From positions 1 to 5,973 of the forward strand of contig JAISTL010000240.1 in the NCBI GenBank assembly GCA_031272615.1: a stretch of DNA of 5,973 nt, read 5' to 3'. Below the pieces are notes generated by a model. That model was not told where the DNA came from, ran no database searches, and worked only from the letters and a program-made list of their open reading frames with translations. Made by a program: the position numbers and the translations under genes. Below are positions 1-4,913 of the stretch, piece by piece. Each line of letters opens with the position of its first letter. Position 1 is the stretch's first letter. This DNA comes from Methylobacteriaceae bacterium (GTDB taxonomy: Bacteria > Pseudomonadota > Alphaproteobacteria > Rhizobiales > Beijerinckiaceae).

Positions 1-241
1 GGTCGGGGGCCGGGGACGCCGTCACAGGGTCCGCGGCGCGGGGCGCGGGAATATCGTCATCTCCGCCGCCTGCGTCTTCGGCCTGCTGCGCCAGCACGCT
101 GCGCTGCATTCCAAGCCGCCGGATCTTGCCCAGCGCCGCCGAGCGGCTGATGCCCAGACGCTCGGAAATGACGGTGGATGTGGCGCCTTCCAGCCACAGG
201 CTCTTGAGAAGTTCTATACGGTCATCGGTCCAATCGGGCAT
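1..241 (-). CDS. GcrA-family cell-cycle/transcription regulator, N-terminal part (truncated by window edge)
   Basis: The minus strand reads open from an ATG at 241 to the left edge, giving 80 residues with no stop. The N-terminus begins MPDWTDDRIELLKSLWLEGA and continues with a helix-turn-helix-like stretch (about residues 18-45, including SRSAALGKIRRLGM). This matches the N-terminal DNA-binding domain of GcrA, which in alphaproteobacteria works with sigma70 and CcrM GANTC methylation to control cell-cycle genes. Beyond residue 50 it becomes Ala/Pro/Asp/Gly-rich, like the GcrA linker. The start is supported by AGGAGA at 254-249, 7 nt upstream. The domain is diverged from canonical GcrA as I remember it (TRNAVIGKVHRLGL), so this may be a paralogue or a phage-carried copy rather than the housekeeping gene. 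The 206-nt gap to the next gene shows no clear promoter or terminator. Family assignment is fairly sure; exact role is not. Confidence 0.85.
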   Translation of the reverse strand, partial: MPDWTDDRIELLKSLWLEGATSTVISERLGISRSAALGKIRRLGMQRSVLAQQAEDAGGGDDDIPAPRAADPVTASPAPD

Positions 242-447
242 AAGCAACTCTCCTGACGCGCCAAAAAACCGGAATACTCCCCGCGGGACGACACCGGGGC
301 ACGCAACGAAATACAATACCGCCGACCATCACCCCGCGGCGGCGGACAATCCGCCCGTCACAACAGCCGGGAAAGGGTCGAGAGGGAAATGCTTAACACA
401 AACCCGGGCGCGGTTCCAAATGAATTCGACATCAGCCCGCAACGGGC

Positions 448-1107
448 TCAGTTGCGCACGATGACCGGCGTGTTGACGCCCACCCGCTGATAGAGGTGGT
501 AGACATCTTCGTTCATCATGCGGATGCAGCCCGAAGACACCGCCTTGCCGATGCTCCACGGCTCGTTGGTGCCGTGGATGCGGAACAGCGTATCGCGGTC
601 CCCCTGGTAGAGATAGAGCGCCCGGGCGCCCAGCGGGTTGTCGACGCCGCCGGGCAGGTGCTGCGGCAGCGACGGATTGACGGCGAGCATGCTGGAGGTG
701 GGGCTCCAACCGGGCCACACCGCCTTGCGGCCGACCCGCGCCGTGCCCTGGAAGGCATACCCCTCCTTGCCGACGCCGATGCCGTAACGGGTGGCGACGC
801 CGCCGCCCTCGACATAATAGAGAAACCGCTGGGATGTATCGATGACAATGGTGCCGGGCCGTTCCCGGCCGAGATAGAGCACGCGCTGGCGGCGGAATTC
901 CTCGGGCATCAGCGCCCAATCCACGGTGGGAATGTCAACGGGGTCATCGGGGATGGCGCCGATATACCACGAGTCTTCCGAAACGGGCGCGTAATTCATG
1001 CGGCGGTTGCGCCGCGGCTCGGCCTGCTGCGCGGTGGACTGACACGCAGCCAGCGGCAGGGCGGCAAGAATCGTGAAAAGGGAACGGCGGGTAATCATGA
1101 TACGCAT
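448..1107 (-). CDS. L,D-transpeptidase (YkuD / ErfK-YbiS family), predicted lipoprotein
   Basis: This 219-residue protein has a YkuD catalytic domain at about residues 85-218. The key motif is H178-G-T followed by S191-S-G-C194-I-R196, the His and catalytic Cys arrangement of L,D-transpeptidases. These enzymes cross-link peptidoglycan stems (3-3 bonds) or attach proteins to peptidoglycan in the periplasm. The N-terminus carries TRRSLF (twin-arginine-like), a hydrophobic stretch and a lipobox LAAC with Cys22, so export and lipidation are likely. The start is uncertain: ATG at 1107 lacks a good Shine-Dalgarno, and an in-frame ATG at 1098 (MITRRSLF) is equally plausible and puts the arginines at the usual place. 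A 6-bp hairpin (434-439/443-448, loop CAA) begins in the stop codon but lacks a U-run. The gene lies on the same strand as the GcrA-like gene and looks bacterial rather than viral. The precise substrate cannot be told. Confidence 0.9.
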   Translation of the reverse strand: MRIMITRRSLFTILAALPLAACQSTAQQAEPRRNRRMNYAPVSEDSWYIGAIPDDPVDIPTVDWALMPEEFRRQRVLYLGRERPGTIVIDTSQRFLYYVEGGGVATRYGIGVGKEGYAFQGTARVGRKAVWPGWSPTSSMLAVNPSLPQHLPGGVDNPLGARALYLYQGDRDTLFRIHGTNEPWSIGKAVSSGCIRMMNEDVYHLYQRVGVNTPVIVRN

Positions 1108-1250
1108 ACTCGAAGTTGGGGCGGGCCCCTCGCGCGGGCCGAAAGGAGGTTGATTTCAGCCGCCTCGCGAGGTCGTCGCCCGGTTTACCGGCAGGTGCCG
1201 CGCCCCCGATTCAGGGGCGCGGAGATTAAGAGCAGTCAGGAACAGGGTTA
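1108..1250 (-). other. Structured leader upstream of the L,D-transpeptidase gene
   Basis: No gene is visible here. Three inverted repeats lie in series: the palindrome CCTCGCGAGG at 1163-1172, a short CCGG/TTTA/CCGG hairpin around 1180-1191, and a perfect 9-bp stem CCGCGCCCC/GGGGCGCGG (1198-1206 with 1214-1222, 7-nt loop containing GATTC). None is followed by a U-run on either strand, so they are not ordinary terminators. If the minus-strand gene is transcribed from upstream of about 1230, these would fold in its 5' untranslated region. Regulation is inferred only. Confidence 0.3.
1142..1150 (+). promoter_or_regulatory. Orphan strong Shine-Dalgarno sequence / minus-strand anti-SD-like sequence
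   Basis: AAAGGAGGT is a near-ideal ribosome binding site on the plus strand, but no start codon follows at a usable distance. On the minus strand the same bases read ACCTCCTTT, resembling the 3' end of 16S rRNA, about 35-43 nt upstream of the transpeptidase start. Functional meaning is uncertain and it may be chance. Confidence 0.2.
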
Positions 1251-1293
1251 ACGGTGTGTCGTCCGTTGCGCCGTTCCAATGCGATTTGTTTAC

Positions 1294-1311
1294 CTTGTCA
1301 CGGTTGACAAG
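1294..1311. promoter_or_regulatory. Operator-like palindrome CTTGTCA-N4-TGACAAG
   Basis: A perfect 7-bp inverted repeat with a 4-nt spacer (cggt) lies about 187 nt upstream of the transpeptidase start. It contains a TTGACA hexamer (1304-1309) but no good -10 at the right distance on either strand. Copies of GTTTAC flank it at 1288 and 1327, with the reverse complement GTAAAC at 1367. The symmetry suggests a dimeric regulator site; no regulator can be named. Confidence 0.4.
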
Positions 1312-1445
1312 CGCTTAACGCGTATGGTTTACGAACGCTGAACGGTGGGCAGGCCGGCAAGCGGTTGTAAACCGCCAACATGAGTGTACATCAACGCCGC
1401 GGCGGACAAAGTGAAATTTCATCAACAATTAGAGTATGTTGAAAG

Positions 1446-1454
1446 TTATCCACA
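1446..1454 (+). promoter_or_regulatory. Perfect DnaA box TTATCCACA
   Basis: The 9-mer equals the consensus DnaA-binding site. A GANTC site (GAATC, 1458-1462) lies 4 nt downstream. A weaker 7-of-9 match on the other strand lies at 1532-1540. The surroundings (about 1400-1690) are visibly AT-rich compared with the flanks. One good box is too little to call a replication origin; it could regulate nearby transcription or be chance. Confidence 0.4.
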
Positions 1455-1475
1455 GGGGAATCGCCAAAAAGGACG

Positions 1476-1499
1476 AAAAATCGTATTCATCCGATTTTT
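1476..1499. repeat. AT-rich inverted repeat AAAAATCG-N8-CGATTTTT
   Basis: A perfect 8-bp inverted repeat (1476-1483 with 1492-1499) lies just upstream of the candidate small-RNA promoter. It could be an operator or a weak hairpin. The stem is too AU-rich to be a convincing terminator. Confidence 0.4.
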
Positions 1500-1503
1500 T
1501 CAC

Positions 1504-1532
1504 TTGCAGTGCAGCATCAAATAGAACATAAT
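1504..1532 (+). promoter_or_regulatory. Candidate sigma70-type promoter for a short transcript
   Basis: TTGCAG (1504-1509) and CATAAT (1527-1532) are separated by 17 nt. The -10 matches consensus at 5 of 6 positions and the -35 at 3 of 6. The predicted transcript would begin near 1539, exactly where a stem-loop starts, and end at the terminator at 1612-1646. This is inferred from sequence only. Confidence 0.35.
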
Positions 1533-1538
1533 GTGGAT

Positions 1539-1646
1539 GCTCAAAAAGTCGTGAGCAAATGCCCGAAATTTTGAGCAACAGCTAATAAATTCAATATTAT
1601 AGCCTACAAACACCGGATAATCGCAACGCGATTCTCCGGTTTTTTT
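1539..1646 (+). ncRNA. Candidate small RNA (about 108 nt) ending in an intrinsic terminator
   Basis: No RNA family is recognised. The case is architectural: a plausible promoter at 1504-1532, a 5' stem TGCTCAAAA/TTTTGAGCA (1538-1546 with 1569-1577, 9 bp, 22-nt loop), an AU-rich single-stranded stretch (1578-1611) and a strong terminator with a U7 tail. The 5' strand of the stem can instead pair with TGAGCA at 1552-1557 (6 bp, 8-nt loop), so two mutually exclusive folds exist. No protein gene on the plus strand ends before the terminator except a poor 31-codon ORF (1436-1531, no Shine-Dalgarno). It could equally be the tail of some longer untranslated transcript. Confidence 0.35.
1612..1646 (+). 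terminator. Rho-independent terminator
   Basis: A 13-bp stem with one mismatch (1612-1624 with 1628-1640, loop AAC; outer arms ACCGGA/TCCGGT) is followed by seven T residues (1640-1646). It acts on plus-strand transcription. No recognisable plus-strand gene precedes it, which is the main support for the candidate small RNA. Confidence 0.8.
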
Positions 1647-1749
1647 ATGCCTCGCGCGACCATTTCCGCACATTTTTTTACCGTTCGTCAACCATAAACA
1701 GGCGAATTTTCGTCGGAAGCGTACAACGCCAAGGGGTTGGCGCAACGCT

Positions 1750-1801
1750 GGTGGACCTGGTGGACACGGTGGACACGGTGGACTTGGTGGACACGGTGGA
1801 C
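1750..1801 (+). repeat. Tandem array, six GGTGGAC units with 2-nt spacers (left arm)
   Basis: GGTGGAC occurs at 1750, 1759, 1768, 1777, 1786 and 1795, a strict 9-nt period with variable spacers CT, AC, AC, TT, AC. The last 25 nt (1777-1801) are the exact reverse complement of 1887-1911. It can be read as a Val-Asp repeat from a GTG at 1751, but this looks like repeat DNA rather than coding sequence. Confidence 0.9.
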
Positions 1802-1846
1802 AATCCGTCCACTCCGCTGGTTGGCGTGTCCAAGGCCAGCGCCGCC

Positions 1847-1876
1847 GTCATTGCGAGCGAGAGCGAAGCAATCCAG
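1847..1876 (+). repeat. REP-like dispersed element (GTCATTGCGAG...GAAGCAATCCAG)
   Basis: The 30-nt stretch begins GTCATTGCGAGCGAG and ends GCGAAGCAATCCAG, with ATTGC/GCAAT (1850-1854 with 1868-1872) forming a short imperfect hairpin. This pattern is known to me as a dispersed intergenic repeat in diverse bacterial genomes. Here it sits between the two GGTGGAC arrays. Its presence argues that the stretch is non-coding. Confidence 0.7.
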
Positions 1877-1877
1877 C

Positions 1878-1911
1878 GTCCACCAGGTCCACCGTGTCCA
1901 CCAAGTCCACC
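1878..1911 (+). repeat. Tandem array, four GTCCACC units with 2-nt spacers (right arm)
   Basis: GTCCACC occurs at 1878, 1887, 1896 and 1905 with spacers AG, GT, AA. It is the reverse complement of the left array unit. Positions 1887-1911 pair perfectly over 25 bp with 1777-1801, with 85 nt between the arms, so a long hairpin or cruciform is possible. Confidence 0.9.
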
Positions 1912-1912
1912 C

Positions 1913-1936
1913 AATCCCAATCCCAATCCCAATCCC
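1913..1936 (+). repeat. Hexamer microsatellite (AATCCC)x4
   Basis: Four exact AATCCC copies directly follow the right array and lie 18 nt upstream of the Shine-Dalgarno of the scaffold-like gene. Copy number may be variable by slippage, which could alter the leader length of the cassette. Confidence 0.9.
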
Positions 1937-1954
1937 ATCCACGTTCATACCATG

Positions 1955-1960
1955 AAAGGA
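1955..1960 (+). promoter_or_regulatory. Ribosome binding site that decides the scaffold-gene start
   Basis: AAAGGA lies 6 nt before the ATG at 1967. The upstream in-frame ATG at 1952 overlaps this site and has no Shine-Dalgarno of its own, so 1967 is preferred. Confidence 0.7.
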
Positions 1961-1966
1961 AACATC

Positions 1967-2467
1967 ATGAACGAAGACACGTCTCTCACCCCATCCACTG
2001 CGGCGGCGCTACCGCCGTCTGCCGCGCCCGCCGCCGAGGCCGCGCCGCCGCTGCCGTCAGGGCCGGTGGAGCCGGTCGCGGCGCCCCCCGCGCCGGCGGA
2101 ACCGCCGCCGGCGGACCCGTCCGTACCGGCGGCGCCGCACCCCGAGGCCAGGGCGCTGGCCGAGGCGCTGGCCGGAGAGTTGCGGCAGAGCGCCTATGTG
2201 CAGAGCGTCGATACCAGCCTCAACGCTGCGCGCGCCCGCTACGGCGACGCCTTTGACGAAGCGTTTTCCGCGCTCATCGGCAGCGGCAACGCCGACCTGG
2301 CGCGGGTGGTTCTGGCCGGCGGCGACCCCGGGGAAACCCTGATGCGGCTTTATGCCGGGGCCCGGCAGACGCTGCCGCCGCCCTCCATTATCCGGGCGCC
2401 GGGGGGCGCCGCCGCCCTCGGCGAACCGGTGCCTGAAAGCGCCGTGGCCTACGCCTTCGGCGCCTGA
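1967..2467 (+). CDS. Putative capsid scaffold-like protein
   Basis: This 166-residue protein lies directly upstream of the major capsid gene, the usual place for a scaffold. Residues 1-60 are low-complexity Pro/Ala/Glu, probably disordered. From about residue 63 there is predicted helix, followed by a segment containing RYGDAFDEAF and a later GDPGETLMRLY (about residues 90-130). The pattern of a phage-head helical protein ending in a DPGE-like turn is one I associate with proteins encoded next to capsid genes; this is recognition by pattern, not by search. Scaffold proteins guide capsid shell assembly and are absent from the mature head. The reading frame is open back to 1751 through the GGTGGAC repeats, but the ribosome binding site supports 1967. 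A strong terminator follows 10 nt after the stop. Position supports the role more than sequence does. Confidence 0.55.
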   Translation: MNEDTSLTPSTAAALPPSAAPAAEAAPPLPSGPVEPVAAPPAPAEPPPADPSVPAAPHPEARALAEALAGELRQSAYVQSVDTSLNAARARYGDAFDEAFSALIGSGNADLARVVLAGGDPGETLMRLYAGARQTLPPPSIIRAPGGAAALGEPVPESAVAYAFGA

Positions 2468-2476
2468 CACCCACCG

Positions 2477-2506
2477 GGAGGCGGCTTCGGCCGCCTCCTT
2501 TTTTTT
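2477..2506 (+). terminator. Strong intrinsic terminator with cUUCGg loop
   Basis: A perfect 9-bp stem GGAGGCGGC/GCCGCCTCC (2477-2485 with 2490-2498) closes a UUCG tetraloop with a C-G pair and is followed by eight T residues (2499-2506). It sits between the scaffold-like and capsid genes, with only 38 nt left before the capsid start. Full termination here would block capsid expression from any upstream promoter. Confidence 0.9.
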
Positions 2507-2544
2507 CAACTCACTGTTTCATCATGACTTAAAGGAGATCTTCA

Positions 2545-3627
2545 ATGGCGAACATTGAACTCGCCGCTCCCAACCGCAAAAAGGTATGGACGGCCAAACG
2601 CTACGATGAATATGTCCGCGCCTCCGGCTTCAAGCCGTTCATGGGGCGGGACGACAACAAGGTCATTCACCTGCGCTATGAGCTCAGGAACGAGCGCGGC
2701 GACCAAATCAACATTCCGCTGTTCGCGCGCCTTCGCGGCGAGCCGAAGCGCGGCGCCCAGGTGATCGAGGGCAACGAGCAGGGGATGGCCAATTACCACT
2801 TCCCCATCAGCATCGACTGGGTGGGGGAGGGCGTCGCCGTGAGCAACGCCGACCAGTTCCGCACCGAAATCGACCTGTTGGAGGCCGGACGCGCCGGGCT
2901 GGTGTCGTTCATGGGCGCGGTGACCCGCAACGACATTATCGACGCCCTCAATTCCAAGGGCGGCAAAAAGTTCGGCGACGCCACGCCCGCCGAACTCAAC
3001 GCCTGGCTTGCCGCCAACGGTGACCGGGTGCTGTTCGGCTCCAACCCGGGCAGCATGACGCAGAATTTCGCCGCGGGCGTCGCGCTGCTGACGGCTGACA
3101 ACGACAAACTGACGGCGGAGATTGTGCGTCGCGCCCGCTTTTCCGCCCGCAACAGCACCGGGCGGCTCATCCGCCCGGCGGTGGTCGAGGAACGCGCCGG
3201 AATGTCGGGAACCGGCGGTGCGCTGGTCGAATGCTTCGTGATGTTCGTCGGCGCCCGCTCGTTCTACCACCTGAAGCACGACCCGACCCTGAAGGAAGAC
3301 CTGCGCCACGCCATGGAGCGCGGCGCGTCGAACCCGCTGTTCCAGCCCGACGACCTGATGATCGACAATGTCGTCGTCAGGGAAATCCCGGAGATCAGCG
3401 AGCGCTGCCTCATCGGCGGCACGCCGGATGTCGAGCCGTATTTCTTCTGCGGCGCCCAGGCTGTGGGCTACGCCATCGGCCAAGACCCGAAGTTCACCAC
3501 CGGTGAGCGGGATTACGGCTACATCCGCTCGGTGGCGGTGCGCGAACTGCGCGGCATCGCCAAGACGCTGTTCAACGGCGTCGACCATGGCCTGGTCACC
3601 GGCTACGTCGCCGCGCCAAGCCTCTGA
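2545..3627 (+). CDS. Phage major capsid protein (DUF4043/N4-gp56-like)
   Basis: This 360-residue protein has the hallmarks of HK97-fold coat families of the Phage_capsid_3 (DUF4043) or N4-gp56 kind. After a charged N-terminus come a GDQINIPLFARLRG strand region (residues 52-65), an EGNE motif (75-78) and a following strand segment (FPISIDWVGEGVAV). Near the C-terminus are a DNVVVRE strand (274-280), a GAQAVGYAIGQ segment and a closing DYGYIRSVAVRELRG block. Length fits the family. It forms the icosahedral shell. AAAGGAG at 2531-2537 lies 7 nt before the ATG. Neighbours (scaffold-like gene before, gp4/gp10-like genes after) support the call. It does not look like the classical P22 gp5 coat family, so the cassette is mosaic relative to P22. 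Which of the two coat families it belongs to is not resolved by eye. Confidence 0.85.
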   Translation: MANIELAAPNRKKVWTAKRYDEYVRASGFKPFMGRDDNKVIHLRYELRNERGDQINIPLFARLRGEPKRGAQVIEGNEQGMANYHFPISIDWVGEGVAVSNADQFRTEIDLLEAGRAGLVSFMGAVTRNDIIDALNSKGGKKFGDATPAELNAWLAANGDRVLFGSNPGSMTQNFAAGVALLTADNDKLTAEIVRRARFSARNSTGRLIRPAVVEERAGMSGTGGALVECFVMFVGARSFYHLKHDPTLKEDLRHAMERGASNPLFQPDDLMIDNVVVREIPEISERCLIGGTPDVEPYFFCGAQAVGYAIGQDPKFTTGERDYGYIRSVAVRELRGIAKTLFNGVDHGLVTGYVAAPSL

Positions 3628-3640
3628 GCTTGAGCATTTT

Positions 3641-3670
3641 CGCGGCCGGGGACCACGGTTCCCGGCCGCG
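3641..3670 (+). terminator. GC-rich hairpin downstream of the capsid gene (possible terminator or stability element)
   Basis: CGCGGCCGGG/CCCGGCCGCG (3641-3650 with 3661-3670) pairs perfectly over 10 bp, extendable through the loop to about 13 bp with a CACG tetraloop. It begins 14 nt after the capsid stop. Only short T3 runs follow, so termination would be weak; protection of capsid mRNA from 3' decay is an alternative. Three GTTTCA copies follow at 3673, 3680 and 3688. Confidence 0.5.
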
Positions 3671-3715
3671 CGGTTTCACGTTTCATCGTTTCACATTCAA
3701 GAAAGGAACCCAACA

Positions 3716-4141
3716 ATGATTTATTTCAACGCCAACAGGGGTGTGCGCCCCGAAGACGCAGCCGGGCACGGTCTCGGCGGTTCGGTGAAGGTCGCCGTCG
3801 GCCACTTTGACGCCGCAAACGGCCTGCCGCCCGTCGGCACCACGGCGCCGCTGGTCGCCTTGCCCGCCGGCGCGCGCATTGTCGACGCGCGTCTTGCCAC
3901 CGACCTTCTGGACGAAGGCGACGGACTGATCATCGACATCGGTGACGCCGCCGCGGCGGACCGCCTGTTCGCCGGCTCGGACATCGGCCAGCTCGGCGGC
4001 ATCGAACCCCTCGACAATCCGGGAGCGGCGGGCTGGCGCTATGCCGAGTCCACCGTTCTCGGCTTCACGGTGCAAACCGGGGCTGAGACGCCGTCGTCCG
4101 GCGGCGCGCTCACCCTTGTCGTCCTCTATGTCATTGACTGA
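3716..4141 (+). CDS. Small phage head protein, possible decoration/capsid-accessory protein
   Basis: This 141-residue protein lies directly after the capsid gene. It starts MIYFNANRG and appears beta-rich. The central pattern LPAGARIVDARLATDLLD followed by GDAAAADRLF and a C-terminal GGALTLVVLYVID strand resembles small proteins found after coat genes in many tailed phages, whose sequences share an LPxGARI-like strand and a GDA..ADR motif. Such proteins are usually unannotated; a head-decoration or head-stabilising role is inferred from position. AAAGGA at 3702-3707 precedes the ATG by 8 nt, supporting this start over in-frame upstream ones. It is followed 25 nt later by the next gene. Family resemblance is moderate and the function uncertain. 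Confidence 0.5.
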   Translation: MIYFNANRGVRPEDAAGHGLGGSVKVAVGHFDAANGLPPVGTTAPLVALPAGARIVDARLATDLLDEGDGLIIDIGDAAAADRLFAGSDIGQLGGIEPLDNPGAAGWRYAESTVLGFTVQTGAETPSSGGALTLVVLYVID

Positions 4142-4166
4142 ACAACCATACGAAAGGAAGAACGCC

Positions 4167-4568
4167 ATGTTTAACGACCAAGGTTTTGTGGTGGGAGTCA
4201 TCAAACCCGGTGTCCGGGCTGTCGACGTGCTGGAGGGGGTGTTTTCCCCCTCCCGCCCCCAATATTGCTGCCCGCGGGTGGGGGACAAAAAGTGCCACTG
4301 CATTCTCGGCCGCGGCGCCGCTGTTGTCGAACCGGATTGCTGGAGGGCGTTGAAGGTGCTGCCGCCGTGCGAGCGGCCGCACCCCGAGGCGGTGCGTCGC
4401 GTCGCCCGCCCGCTGCGGCTCATCGGTCTCGATGTGATTCAATCGGGGGACCGCGTGCTGGTGAAGGACTCGCAGCTGGAGCGCGCCGTCGCGGCACTCA
4501 AACGCGACGGGCACACGGTGCGCGGCGTTGCGGGAGAGGCGACATGCCCGTCAGCACCGGACAAATAA
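4167..4568 (+). CDS. Unrecognised cysteine-rich phage protein
   Basis: I do not recognise this 133-residue protein. It is notable for its cysteines: C34-C35, then C43-H44-C45, plus C58, C68 and C127. The cluster CCPRVGDKKCHC could bind a metal such as zinc; this is inference. The second half is basic and helical (for example RRVARPLRLIGL, then LERAVAALKRDGHTV at about 104-118). AAGGA at 4154-4158 lies 8 nt before the ATG. It overlaps the next gene by 25 nt, which suggests translational coupling with the gp4-like gene and a role in head completion or the connector. P22 itself has no counterpart between coat and gp4. There are no signal peptide or membrane segments. Real gene: likely; function: unknown. 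Confidence 0.6.
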   Translation: MFNDQGFVVGVIKPGVRAVDVLEGVFSPSRPQYCCPRVGDKKCHCILGRGAAVVEPDCWRALKVLPPCERPHPEAVRRVARPLRLIGLDVIQSGDRVLVKDSQLERAVAALKRDGHTVRGVAGEATCPSAPDK

Positions 4569-4906
4569 TCCGCCGCACCCTGGAAATCCTCGGGGTTGTC
4601 GGCGCCGGGCAGACCGTCTCCGCCGAGGATGACCGCCTGGTGCGGGAAACTCTGACGGCGGCGGCGGCCACCCTGGCGGCGCGCGGCATCGTCGATGTCG
4701 AAGCCGACTGCGCCGCCGACGCCATCCCCGATGACGTGGTGCTGCCGCTCGCCGCCGTCGTCGCCCGCTGGGCCGCACCGGCCTACGGTTTCGGCGGAAC
4801 CGACCTGGCGGCGCTGAAGATGCTGGCCGACGAGGCGGAAGCGGACCTGCGCTCCCGCCCCGATACCTCCGGCGACCCGGCCCCGGTGCGGGTGAAGTAC
4901 TTTTGA
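4544..4906 (+). CDS. P22 gp4-like head-completion / packaged-DNA stabilisation protein
   Basis: This 120-residue, helix-rich protein begins MPVSTGQIIRRTLEILGVVG, with further helices at about residues 27-46 (AEDDRLVRETLTAAAATLAA) and 65-108. The opening pattern (helix with RALR-like repeat, Leu-Gly-Val turn, then an acidic Ser/Ala-Glu helix) resembles P22 tail accessory factor gp4, which binds the portal ring after packaging, closes the head and receives gp10. P22 gp4 is longer (about 166 residues), so this is a short version. GGGAG at 4532-4536 precedes the ATG by 7 nt, and the gene starts inside the 3' end of the cysteine-rich gene. The following gp10-like gene strongly supports the assignment. 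Some uncertainty remains because helical connector proteins are hard to tell apart by eye. Confidence 0.7.
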   Translation: MPVSTGQIIRRTLEILGVVGAGQTVSAEDDRLVRETLTAAAATLAARGIVDVEADCAADAIPDDVVLPLAAVVARWAAPAYGFGGTDLAALKMLADEAEADLRSRPDTSGDPAPVRVKYF

Positions 4907-4913
4907 GCGGGGC

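Noticed and set aside
496..1251. Plus-strand open frame of 251 codons
   Set aside because: It lies antisense to the clear L,D-transpeptidase gene, and its product has no recognisable pattern.
1304..1332. Promoter using TTGACA at 1304-1309
   Set aside because: At 17-nt spacing the -10 would be GTTTAC, a poor match; the hexamer is better explained as part of the palindrome.
1436..1531. 31-codon plus-strand ORF beginning MLKVIHRG
   Set aside because: No Shine-Dalgarno, no recognisable pattern, overlaps a DnaA box and palindrome; kept only as an alternative to the candidate small RNA.
1400..1690. Replication origin
   Set aside because: Only one perfect DnaA box and no initiator gene or iteron cluster; reported as a finding only.
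1750..1911. CRISPR array
   Set aside because: Units are 7 nt with 2-nt spacers and the two halves are inverted; there are no spacer-length unique segments or cas genes.
1751..1966. N-terminal extension of the scaffold-like gene from a GTG in the repeat array
   Set aside because: It translates tandem DNA repeats and a REP-like element; the well-placed Shine-Dalgarno belongs to the ATG at 1967.
2524..2532. Two-codon minicistron ATG ACT TAA abutting the capsid ribosome binding site
   Set aside because: Too short to support; likely chance overlap with the SD region.
2542..3588. Long minus-strand open frame (348 codons) opposite the capsid gene
   Set aside because: Shadow frame of GC-rich codons; His/Arg/Val-rich composition, no ribosome binding site, and the plus-strand product is a recognisable capsid protein.
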